Positions 9,969 to 21,900 of a stretch of 64,000 nt of DNA are shown in pieces. The translations under genes and the position numbers were made by a program. The notes under the pieces were generated by a model. That model was not told where the DNA came from and ran no database searches. It was given only the letters and a program-made list of their open reading frames with translations. Origin of the DNA: Pipra filicauda. Its lineage: Eukaryota > Chordata > Aves > Passeriformes > Pipridae. The stretch spans positions 2,108,001 to 2,172,000 of the forward strand of contig NW_024105098.1 of NCBI RefSeq assembly GCF_003945595.2, written 5' to 3'. Numbering within the stretch: position 1 is the first letter of the stretch; the number at the start of each line of letters is the position of its first letter.

Positions 9969-12900
9969 CTGCAAAGACAAAAGGTCTGTCTTTAAAAGCT
10001 GTGTTTTGGGTGTCAGGTAAGTTATTTCAGTGGCTAACAGACAGGAGCATGCAAGAGGTGAAGCTCGAGGAGGGTGTTCCTAAGGCACTGAGAACAGTGT
10101 GGGCAGTCCCTCTCAGAGCTGCCAGGGCTCTGTGCTTCCATCCATCCTCCTTTGGAACTTCCAGAACCAATTTTCACTGGTGTTCAGCGGGAGAAAATTT
10201 GAATCCAGTTTCAGTAACAATTGTCAGTAGCTCCCAGAGCCTTAACAGTTCAGGGCAGAAATAAAGTCAGGCCCCAGAGGAGGCTTGGCCTGCCCAGAAA
10301 CACCTGGTGTGCAGAGCATCTTCTGGCTCAGGTGTGTTCTGACAGCACAGCACAACTGTGGCCACGCTGGGTGTCCCTCTCTCACTCAGGCTGAGGTTTG
10401 ATATCCAGGACTTGCATTCATTGCCTGAGGAGATTTGCTGTGAACTCCCAGCTCAGGCTCTTGGGTCCTGTGCCCTGCACAGGATGTTTTTGGATGTTTC
10501 AGTCTCAGCACACTCCAGGTTAGTTTCTCAGCGCTCCCCAGAAAACAAAGTTCTTCCTTTTGTTCTGAAAGCAACACTGCTCATGAAGGAATTGCTGGAG
10601 CAGGTGTTCAATGGCCAGCAAAGGAACAGCTCCAGTGCAGCTCTGGGCTGCAAAAGATGAACTCCTTTAATACCCCAGCATGGATGTGCCAAGGAGGAAT
10701 TTTCTACCACTTCCTGTGGTGTTTCTGCCTTCACTACCCCAACCCTGGAGCCTGTCAGTGTGTCCTGCTGGGGGAGGATGCTGTGCTGAAGGTGGATGAT
10801 CCCTGTGTGGTGAGGGGACACAGCAGAGAGACCTTCCCGGACAACATTTTCATCCACTCTTCCCAAAGGGAAGCACCTGCTTAGTAATTCTGCCACCTTC
10901 TGGATTCCTGCATAAGTGGGAGAAGGGAAACAATGCTCTGGGTCCTACCAGTGACTGTTCTGACCATGCAAGCCAGCTTGCCAGAAAATATGCAATTTGC
11001 CCACTTTTTGCATCTCTGATCCCTGTGGGCAGGCCCTGCTTCCCCCACCCAGGAATGGACTGGGAATGTTTGGAGGTGCCTCAGCTTCTCTAATCACTCG
11101 TTGGTTTATGATGCAGCTGAGGAAAACTCTGTACTTCCATGTGAATACTGTTGTTCCTTTTGCACCTCCTTTTCCTTCAGCTTTACTGACTTCTGGTAGC
11201 TTTGTTCCTCCTTCTCCTGCACGTGGAACATGGCCTCTTCCACAGATTCACACATTCACCAGCACTTGGAGCTCCATTATAAATTGTTTTCCATGTGCTT
11301 TTTGCTCCTGGACTAAACCTTCTCAAGTCTGCTTCAAAAAGGGGCTTCCCATTGCTCTTTCCCAGGTGAGTTCCTTTTCCACTGCACTGTTTTGCTCCTT
11401 AAGGCTCAACAGTGCCTGCCTTTCCCATCTTGGAATAAATGCCTTCCACCTTTATGGCCAAGAGGCATCCATGGGATGCTTTTCCACAGGATCAGCACTA
11501 AAGACAGTCACCTCCCGTCCTTCCAGGCCAGTTTCAGAACTCCACAGTCCCATAAAAACAAATATGGGCTCGTGCAGTTAAACACCCATTCCTCAAGATT
11601 CAGCTCTAGATTGTTCAGAGGAGGCAAATTACCCCAGGGAATTCTTTGTCCTTCCTTCTGGCAAACACACATTTTGGCTCTGGGTGGTTCAGAGATGTCC
11701 TTCATCCCCCTTTCCCACCTTAACTCTGCAGGGTTCAGGGAAATGAGCAGCTGAGCCATCAGGTGACTTGAGGGAGACAGGGAGAATGGGCTGGGCTGCC
11801 TAAACGAGCACCAGATCCTGTGCCTCTGTACATCTGATCCTGTGCCTCTGTCCCCCTCTCCACCTCTGGGATGCTCTGCCTTTTGCCCTGGCTCCTTGTT
11901 GCTCAGAGGAAGGGGATGTTTTCCTGTCAGCAGCTGATATTTCCCACCCTATGGAGAAAGATCTCTTTCCACGAGGGCAGCTGTGGTTTCCATGTCCATC
12001 AGCTGGCTGAGGCTGTTACAGAGAACAAAGCCATGCCCACTGCTGCCCCAGCCTGGCTAATCACACCTGGCATCCCACAGCGTGGGACACAATCACCAAA
12101 TCATCTGCAGGTGCTGAATGATGGTTGTTTTCAAATGTATTAATAAGACAAAGACCAACTTAGCCAAAAATCTTCCATTCTCTCAGAGAGCTCATGAATT
12201 GTCTTGGTTTTGTCCCCGCTCCCTGTTTCTGTCACCCTCAAAGGACAGCACCAATAATGGATGTGTGAAAACTCAATGGCTGTGTCTGGCAAATTTGTCT
12301 GGGCATCCAGCTCTTTGTTTTTCCTTTCCCCTTCCTTTTTCCCTGCGTGGTCTGTTGCTATGCTCCACAAATGAGATCTAATCCTGCTGCCATGACTACA
12401 GAGCTTTTCAGGGGCTCTTAAAAGCAAGCAGCAAGGTTCTGCCATGCTCTTTACAGGAAGACACAGAGCTGCCTCAGACAAACTCCACACATCTGACATC
12501 ACCTGCCGCTTTTCCTCTGGCTCTGGGGAGTCTGGGGAGTCCTGGTCCTGCACAGCTTTAATGGCAGCCTCCTGTTCCCTCTCTGTGCTGAGGACACAGG
12601 TGTTGCAGAGCAGCTGCAGGGAATGCAGCAATTCCATGTCCACCCTGCCTTCCCTCATCTGCCATTGTGAAGGCCACAGAAAGGCAGCTCAGAGGGGATG
12701 AGGGAACAGCCCATTGCTGTTTGGATGCACATCACAGGCAGGGAGGGAAACAGCTCTCAATGGCTCTGCAAATCTCTGTGGCTAATTAGTAGGTGCTACT
12801 GTTATCCCAAGCAATTCCCAGGGGGGGAAGTTTTGACAATGATGCAATCTTCTCAGTGCTCTCATGGCTCTGCAAGTGCTGTTCAAGGGATGCAATCCTG

Positions 12901-15900
12901 AATCGTGCAAGATTAACATGGGGGAAGCACTCCTTGCACGTTTGTTATATAAACCTGGAGACTTCCAGAGAAATATTCTCAAGATACCAACCCAGACACA
13001 AATCAAAAAGGTGATTATACTGAGTCTCCACATATCTGCAGGAAGCCCTTGCACACAGAGAGATTCCGGAGCAACTGTTCTGCCTAAATTCACTGACTAA
13101 AGATAGCTGGTGTGTCTGTCCAGAATTTTACAGAAGGCAGAAACCTGAGTATAGGTATTGCAGAAAACAAATGTATTAGAGGAAAAGTCTCAACAAACTT
13201 AGTCAATGAATGAAAACGTTGAAATAGAGCTTATGGAGAGCACGGACTAACAGGCATAAAGTTTGGCAGAAAGTAAAATTATTTGACCACAGAAGGTCTC
13301 TGGGAGGTGTAATAAATGTAACAGAGCTACAGCTTCTCATCTGTGACAGTGTGACATGGTCAACACCAGCAAAAGTCCCTGGATAGATTTTTTTTGTACG
13401 GTTGCCAAGAGAAAAAGGCTTTGTCCTTTCTCCCAGCTCTCTTCTTGGGGGTGCGGAGCTGATTCAAATCCACTTTTTAGTCCACTAATCCATTCCCTCT
13501 GCTGAAAGTGGCACCCACATGCTCCTCCCAGCCCCCAGCTGGGGGTGCAGTGTCCCTGGGCAGTGCCAGGCTGTGCTCACCCCTCCTGCAGCGGCTCGTT
13601 CCCGGACTCCTCGGCCACCAGGATCTCGTACTCCTCGGCCGCGTACCTGTCCCAGTCCGAGGGCTCGGGGCCGTCACTGTCCACGTCCTGCAGAGATCAC
13701 ACAGCCAGGGACTGTCACAGCCAGGGACTGTCACACCTCCCTGCAGCTCTCACACACAGGCACAACAGCAATTCCAGCAACAGAAAGCAACTGGATAGAA
13801 ACAGCCACTCAAAAATGGCCTTAACTGAGAGACCCCCAATTACCTCGGAGTATTTGAACATCAGCACATAAAGGACTATGAAAAAATACATCTTGCAGTC
13901 TGTAAGTTCTAAGACCTGAGCTGCCAAAACTGTATCTGCTTCATCTCAGCAGGGCAATAACCACACACTTGCTTTGCCCTGGCTCAGCACGCCCCGTGTC
14001 TGTGCACTTTGGAAGTGGCTGAAGAACCTGGGGGGTAAAATCTTTTCATTAAATGTTAATTGTAACTGAACTTTAGAGGGACTCCTCACTGTTTGCTAAG
14101 TTTGGGCAAATTTGAAAGAAGATTACAGGATAACATCCCTATAAACATTTGGCCCTCTGCCAATTACTGTAAGATGGTTATTCCCCAGCCCTACTTGACT
14201 GCTCTTATGATGATCCAGTTTAAACAAACAAACAAACAAACAGGGTGGTTCTGGCTTGGGATATATTTGAGCCTTGAATCATGGAACCACAAAGTTTCTC
14301 TTGGAGATTATGTGGGAACAGCTGTGAGGGAACCAGAGTTGGTTTTGGCATCTCCTCCACTGTACTTTGAGCAGATAAGAGGCTTCTGGGAGATACTCAA
14401 TAAGCTGCAGTCACATCTGGCTTCCCTGGCTGTGCAGGGGGAGCCACAAGTGAGGGCCTTCACACCAACAGCTGACAAAACTCAAGTCTTTGAACATCCC
14501 ACAGTTCGTGGGGAGCAGCAGCTGCCAAATCCCAAAGCTACACCCTCCTCCTGTATTTTCTTTGCTTGGGAAGAGAGGATGATGAAGGACAGAGCAGCCA
14601 GGCTGAGAATCAGGCAAAATCTGCAACATCCAAACCTTCCCTGTGGGCTGAGCCCCCTCTCAGCCTCTGACTCAGGGCAGCTCAGCAGGCTCTGGGCGTT
14701 CTCCCTTCACCCTCACACTACACTCACTGCCAGTGCTGGTGCCAGAGGGGCAGGGATGGCACTCACATCATGGAACAGCAGCAGAACTCGTGTGGGGAGG
14801 GACCCAGGAGGGCTCCAGTCCCAGCTCTGCTCAAACCAGGATTTGCTGTGAGGACAGATCGAGGGGCTCAAGGCTTTGTCCATCACATCTTGAAAAGCTC
14901 CAAGAACAGAAGCTGCACAACCTCTCTGGGCAACCTGTCCCAGTGTTTGACTGGTCTACTTGTGAAAAAATTGTTCTTATATTCAGTTGGATTTCCCCTA
15001 CATCCAGGAGCACTGCAAAGATGGGTTTGAGAAAGTTTGTATTTAGGAATAAAGGTGATTTATACCTTTTGCACTGCAAAGGGATCCCTCTGTTCATTGT
15101 CCAGGTATTTCTCTAAATTGAAGAAGGTGTTGAAGAACACATGAGCCATTCTGCACCTCTTCAGGTCTCGCAGGGTTACTCTTCCTACAGAAAAAGAACT
15201 CACATGATTGTGCTTCTGAGTTCTTACTTAGTGGGAGACTGGACCTTGTCAGTCTCAGTTTTAACTTTAACATCAGCAGGCTTCAGTATTACAAAATTTC
15301 TTCCCAACTCAGTCAAGGATTTTAACATTATTCAACAAATGGGTGTGTTTATTAGGCTTAAATCTCACATACATATGGAGGTCTCTGACATCCATGTGAG
15401 ATGGGAAAGAATGTGAAAGAAAGTCCAGTTTCATAATTTAGACTGTCAGCACATCCCACAGCTGGAACACAAAAGACATGTTGCTCCAGTTCCAGCAAGT
15501 TAATTCACAGTGTCTCTTGTTTTAGTCTTTCAAGCCTCCTGATGGCACAGCCAGCCCTGTGCAGTGACTGTGCAGTGGCTGCACCTCTGGCACTCCAACA
15601 CAGGGCTGTACCTACAGACGGGTCACACAGGGACATCTCCTTCCCAATTCACCACTGATCAGAGAGGAGGAGAACTCTGATCAAACAGGACTTACCTTCC
15701 CTCTCTGGCTTAACAAGGTCCAGCATCTGGCACAGCAGGTCCTGGAAGGGCAGGGGCTCTATGCCCATCACCTCCATGCGCTCACACTGCTCCTCGTAGA
15801 AATACTCCAGCTCATACATGGACAGCACTCCATCCCCATCCAGGTCCATGCACCTGAACCAGTACTCAATGCTGGCAAAGGAACAAGGACAGGGAGAGCT

Positions 15901-18900
15901 CAGCACTGCACTACAAATCCATCCAGATTGCAGCAGTGCACATTCCCCTTCTCCCATCCCCTAAGGCTCCTCTGCCCAAAAGCTGGCACAAACCCAGGGA
16001 TGAAAATATCCTTTGGGAAGGGCCAGGGCACAGGCCAACACCCAAAGCACGTCCTGGTGGTCTCCCAGGTGGTTTGTGAGCACAGCTCTGCTCACGACCT
16101 GTTTCACCTGGCAGCTGTAACAGTGCCCACTGTGCTGAGCCCGAGGGGCACACGCAGGTCAGGGTGTCCCTGCCCAGCCCAGCATTAAGAATTGGCCAAA
16201 TCCAGCCAAGTCTGAACCCAGGGCACTGGGGGACCCTGGTGAGGGACAAGGCAGGCACGGTGTGCTCTGCTTTGCTCTGCTCCTTTAGACAGAGGGCAGT
16301 GCTCCCAGGCAGCCCACCCTGCATGCCCCCACCTCGGGGTGCTCCAACCCTACATTATGAATTCTTCTCATTCTTATGCAGAAGATTCCTTGTCCCAGTA
16401 ATCACACACAGACCTGGATGAGCTCTGGACAGCAGTCTCCCCCTGGCTCTACAAACCAGGCCATGGGCAGGTTTTACAAAGGGACACAGTGAAGGTTCCC
16501 CACAAACCCTTCCTGCACACTTGGTACACGTGTGAAGGGAACGTGCCTCACCTCTGCCAGCTCCTCAGGGGTTCCACCCCAGAGCTAGTCCTTCATGGCA
16601 CAGGGGAACCAAAGGCACTGATGACTACCAAGACATTTAACATTACAAGAAAACTCTGCTTCTACACAATTTCTCTTCAAGAAAGGCAAATGATCTGATC
16701 AAGAGTTGACCATAAGTTGCTTTCCTCCTAATGGAACCCAAGCTGCCGTCTCTTGGAGAGAGTGGTAGGTCACAGAAGCTTCTGTATCTTCTGTGCTCAT
16801 CTCAGTACTTTCACCAGACACAGAAATCAGTCAGACCTTGTAGCACTCCTTTTGTCCTCCTCCGAAATCAGAAGCCACACAAAATCCGCATAACTCATCC
16901 TGCCTTCCTTCTGAACCTCAGTGCCTCTGGAACACACAGCAGGAAAACAGTGTTAAAACCCACCAGGCTCCTAAATACTCACAGTGTCAGCAAACATATT
17001 TTTCAAAAGTCCCAAATCATCAGTGAGAGAAAATGGGGCATCACCACCCATTCAGCCTGTACCCCCTGCACCTCCAGCACCAGGCACAGCGTTTGCTGTC
17101 ACTGCAGAGCTGAGGCTCATCTACCACATCCCCTCCCACTGCAAGGGCTGGGCTCTTTCACCTTCCAGAGACTTTCCAGCATTGCTCTCCAGCTATCCCT
17201 GTGCCATATAGCCCAGCTGTGTCCACCCATCCCATCCTACGGGATTTTGTAATTTATTTTCTTAAGATACCCAGAAGTCTCTCTCCATTTTCAGGCAGCT
17301 CCAGCTGGAGCACCCTGTTGAAACCATTCTGATCAGTAGGGGTTTCTGAGAGTAACTTGCATGTCTAAGCAGCCTCACAGGAATTCCCTTCCCCAAGCAG
17401 GAATTCCCTTCCCATCCCAGTCCCCCTCACCTCACCACAGCGCCACTGAATATTCGCTCAATTATCCTGTTGGATAAAGCTGGGAACAGAGAAAACACGG
17501 AGAAAATGAAGCCACAGGTCAGAGGAATAACTGCCATCAGTTGTTTATCCTGAATCTACACAAAGCCATTTCCCATTGCCAACAGAATGCACTGCCTGTA
17601 CTGCCTGTCTGACCTCTCTCTGTTCAGCAGCATTTTATAAAAACCAAGGATGATTCTCCCAGTGGGTTTGCCTCTGTATCCTCCCAAACACCACACTGTC
17701 CCACGACAATGGCAACTTTTATCTGGATCCCTGGACATGGGCAGTTACTTCTGCTCTGCTGAAGGAGGATTTGTCACATAAGCAACCCTGCCGGTAGCAG
17801 GAGACTATTTCAGTGTGTACTGCAGTAGAAGTTCAGTTACCAAGACAAAATAACACACCAAATGCCACAAAACACTTCTCAGCAGAGCACAGGCTGTGGT
17901 AACCCCCAAACCTCCTGTGCAACAAACCCTCCCCCCACACTCCAGCCTCCCAGCAGGGACCAAGTGTCCCCTGTCACCTCTCCATCCTCACCCTGCCCAG
18001 CCCTACGATCACCACTCCTGACCCTGGGACTGCCACACTCACCCAGAGCCCCCATGGCCTTCCACAAACACCTGCACTTGGAACACAGGGGCTTCTTAGC
18101 CCTTTGTGCATTTGTATTCCATTAATTTATCCATGGTCCTTGAACCCTTGAAAACTCACAGCACCTGCTCAGCTTGTGGAAAGGAGGTTCCACACTGAAC
18201 TCAGGAGATGTTCTCCTGAAATTCCCCAAGCTTCACTGGACTCTGGAATTTCTCTCATTGCACTTCAGCAATCTTGGAAGTCCACATGGGTTTGTCCTTT
18301 TTGTCCCTACTTCCAAGTTCCTGCAAAACCCTCAGCAAATAATAATGTTTCAGGGCATTATTGTAGCTTGTCCTTCTGGCAGCGGCCCACATGTGAACAG
18401 AAGCTCCATCTGAAGCTACTCATGCACAAAATAGTGTGTACTGCAGTTCTCTGTGTCTGAGCCCCTGCAGCTCACTCCCTAAATCAGCATTTACTTAAGA
18501 GATGGGTGGCTCCATTTAAACTTTTTTTGAGGCATCGAACTGACCAAATCAAAGGCAGGCTCTACTCTTGAGTGAGAACATTGTACTTCCAGCAGTGCCC
18601 CTGGTCCCAGCACAGCCTGCAGGCACCGTACCTTGGTCACTGTACCGAGCCAGGTCCTTCTGGCTGATGTAAAGGTCATGGTCAGTGTCCAGCTCCCAGA
18701 ATTTACAGTAAATCACATAGAAGTGCTCATAGGAGAAATAGTCTGTGATCTGATTTATGTCATCCTCTTCTTCCAAGAGAGCAAGGGTCTGAAAGAGCAC
18801 AAACGAAGTGGGAAGTTAAGCCCAGAGAAGAGGCAGCTCTGCAGCTGAAGTGCTGCAGGCTGGAGGAAGCTGGGTGAACACAGTTCTGAGAGCCAACCTC

Positions 18901-21900
18901 CACACAGCCTTTCTGCCCAAGAGATTCTCACTGTTTTAGCCAAGTCCTTCACCCTCCAGCCTGGAGACTTTCTGGCTCTTTAGGCTGGGCTGGACACGAG
19001 CAGCCTTAGACAGTTTTAAGCTGGTCCTCTTTCGGATTAAACATGCAGAGGACAGAGATCCAAATGCTGCCATAAGGGCACAGCAGGGACAAGACCTCAG
19101 CTCCATTTGTTCTCCTGGGGGATCAGCTCCTGGGGTGAGGACCAGCTGTCAGAGGGCTGGGAGGCAGGAGATGGGCTGTCCTGCCCCTGGCACTGCATCA
19201 GCTCCTCCTGGCTGCCTGGGAGCCACTGCACAGGGTGCCCTGCTGTGCCCTGCTGCCCTTCCTGCCTGGCCAGACCACAGAGGCTGCTCATGCAGCTCCA
19301 GACCTGGTGCTGGTCCCCCCTGACCTTCTCCCAGTGCCCCCTTGGCCACTGCAGCCCCTGCTGCCCTCAGTTCAGCTCTGACCCAGCTGCTCCACCAGCC
19401 CCAGTGCTCTCCCAGCATGGAGCACTCGGCCTGTCCTGCTCCAGGCCCAGCTCCCTCCCCACAGCCACGGGAATGTGGACAGTGCATCCTGGATCTCCTT
19501 CACACAGAAACCAACGTACTTGCAAGAAGTTGCTTTTCCTCAGCTCTGTCAGAGTGATCTTCCCAGACCAGGAGCGGTTCACGGTGTAGAATATTCTCTG
19601 TATAACCTGCAACACATGAGCAGTGCTCTTGAAATCAGCTCCTGAAACACCCCACTCTGGGAATTTAAACACAACTTTGTTTATTCACTCAGCCTAAGGA
19701 CACCTCTTTTTGCAAACTGCTTGGTGATCTTGTTTGTCTTAATTCACTACACGGCCTAAAAGTAACATTTGCTTTCGAAACAGTATTGCCCGTTTCCACT
19801 CTGCCAACACTTTCACTGCTCTTAATTCACCTCTTTGGGCATGCAGATGAATTATTTACGGCAGGAACATGTTCAGAGTGCTGATGGATCACTTTCAAAC
19901 CGAGCTCAGCAGGTTTTAGGGGCTGCAGTTTGCATGGATCTCAAATGAAACAGGGTTCTAGGTTCAGGTACTAGGAAAAGAAAAAGCCAGGACTTCTGAT
20001 TCCTGCAGAGGAAGCAGGAGTGTAAATGAAAGGCACAGCTGATGTCTGAGCTATTGTGCCTGTAACAATGTTCCAGGGGCTCCCTGAAAGTGAGCAACAG
20101 GGATTATCTGTCTGCATTTATCCAGGGGAGCTGTGAACCTCATTTGTCTCCTTTCCTGATCTCCCTCTGGTGAAAGGGAGTGAAAACCACGGGGGATGCA
20201 CAGAGCCCTGAGGGAACAAAGGAAACAGCTCAGGGTATGAGACTGAGCACACTCCCAAGCACCTCAAAAAGCTGAGCCCTTCCTATCTGCTCCTTGTCAC
20301 CTTGTCAAGGATCATCACAAAGTAGGGAAGCACAGGCAAGAATAAACCTACAGGGCAAACAACAACAAATAAACATCCCCGCATGAGAAATAGAACTAAC
20401 ATGGCTCAGCACTGAAATATAGGGAAGATAATTCTTGTTGACCAAACCCAATACAAACCTTTGATGTCTGTGAAATATTGACACATTATCCTAAAATTTT
20501 GGTAAACTTCAGTGCATCCTATTCCAACACAAAAATTAACTTTACACAACAATATGGACATTACAGGGATTAATCCAGCTAACAAATGAAAGGAGGTGGC
20601 TTTGTCTCTTAGTTAGAACTAGTTTCAAGTGGGCAGCCACCACTGAAGGGCCGTGCTTGGGCTCAGTCACACAAGTGCTGCTTCTTAGTCCAGAACAGAT
20701 CTGGAACCAAGTATGACATTGCTCTGCACAGCCTGCTTTGGGATACACAGATCAGTGAGACAGTAAATGCTGATGGCACACAATTTTGAGAGCAACAAGA
20801 ACGATTCGAGGACTGAAAACGTATCCTGAAGAGAGAGAATTAACAGACTCAGCTGAACATGACACCTACTGGTAACACTGCAGGCTCTTCATCACTCCAG
20901 GCCTTGAAGGTGGATGTCTTTCTAAAGTTGGGTGTCAGATCAATTAAAACCAAACACAGAACAGATCTATCCCAACTGCAGCAATCACTGAGCACTGTTC
21001 TCTGGCCTGTGTCTGAGGTCACACTAGGTAATCACAATGATCCTTTCTGGTCTTAAGCGCAATGAAAAAGCTCTGTGTTTGTTCCTTTAATGCCTCTGGC
21101 AGCCACTGCCATTCTGGAGTCTATTTTTGGACTTTGTTTGGCTTTTGCTTCCCAGTTGCACAAGAGCTCAGAGACTGGAGTGGGTCTCACCTCGTCCATA
21201 ACCCGTTATCGCACCTGACAACTCTGTACTGGCTCTTAAAGATACAGGGTGTTCACACCATTCCAGGGACTCACAACCAGCAATCCCACCCCACACCAGG
21301 GATTCTTCTCCTCTGCCTGCAGGGTAATAAAGGACAACAAACTATTCCCATCTGAGACACATAAGAAACTGCTCATGTATCAGACCACATCGACAAAGAT
21401 GTTCCATCTGCTCCCTCCTCACTGAGCTGTAAAAATAAGGCACTCACAGGTAAAATGGGATCCATTTTCATCTCTTTTACCATGTCCAGTCACTCAGTGC
21501 AGGCTTTATTATTCAAATAACGGTCCAGTTGCAATGGATAGTAGTACACAGTATATATATCAGAATAAAAATCTCAATAGTTCTGTATTTTTTTTCCAGG
21601 TTGTGAAAACCAAGCTGCCAAAAAAAAAAAAAAGCATTTGGGAAACACCCCAGACCATAATCACCCAGCCTGACATGATTTGCAGTATTTAAGACACGTT
21701 TGTCACTTTTGTCTTACTGAAAGCCATAACTGGCTTTGCTTTTCCCAACATGGAAGATTGTTTATTTTGAATTCAGTACATAATCATAGACTTCTGGAAT
21801 ATCTTGAGTGGGAAGGGACCACCAGGATCATCAAGTCCAACTCCTGATAAGCCTTTGCAAGGAGGAGCCCCTTTCTATTTGCCCATTATCCTCATGTAAT

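Larger units (their letters stand above)
13688..15065 (-). other. PPP2R3A: PPP2R3A intron with (AAAC)n and a CR1 fragment
   Basis: GT-AG intron of about 1.4 kb. It contains an 18-base direct duplication of the CAGCCAGGGACTGTCACA type at 13700-13736, five AAAC units at 14222-14241, and a CR1 fragment near its 5' end. Nothing else recognised. Confidence 0.75.

Noticed and set aside
10997..11581. Plus-strand frame of about 194 codons in the last PPP2R3A intron
   Set aside because: It lies in a T/C-rich stretch where stops are scarce, with no recognisable motif.
12140..12658. Minus-strand frame that could have been a further PPP2R3A exon
   Set aside because: It does not match the family C terminus. 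The exon at 9872-9968 supplies the tail with correct phase and the EDYDTDE motif.
17436..17479. Shorter version of the small PPP2R3A exon ending at the first GTGAGG
   Set aside because: It breaks the frame and gives TGA in the third codon of the next exon. The donor five bases on restores a family-like protein.
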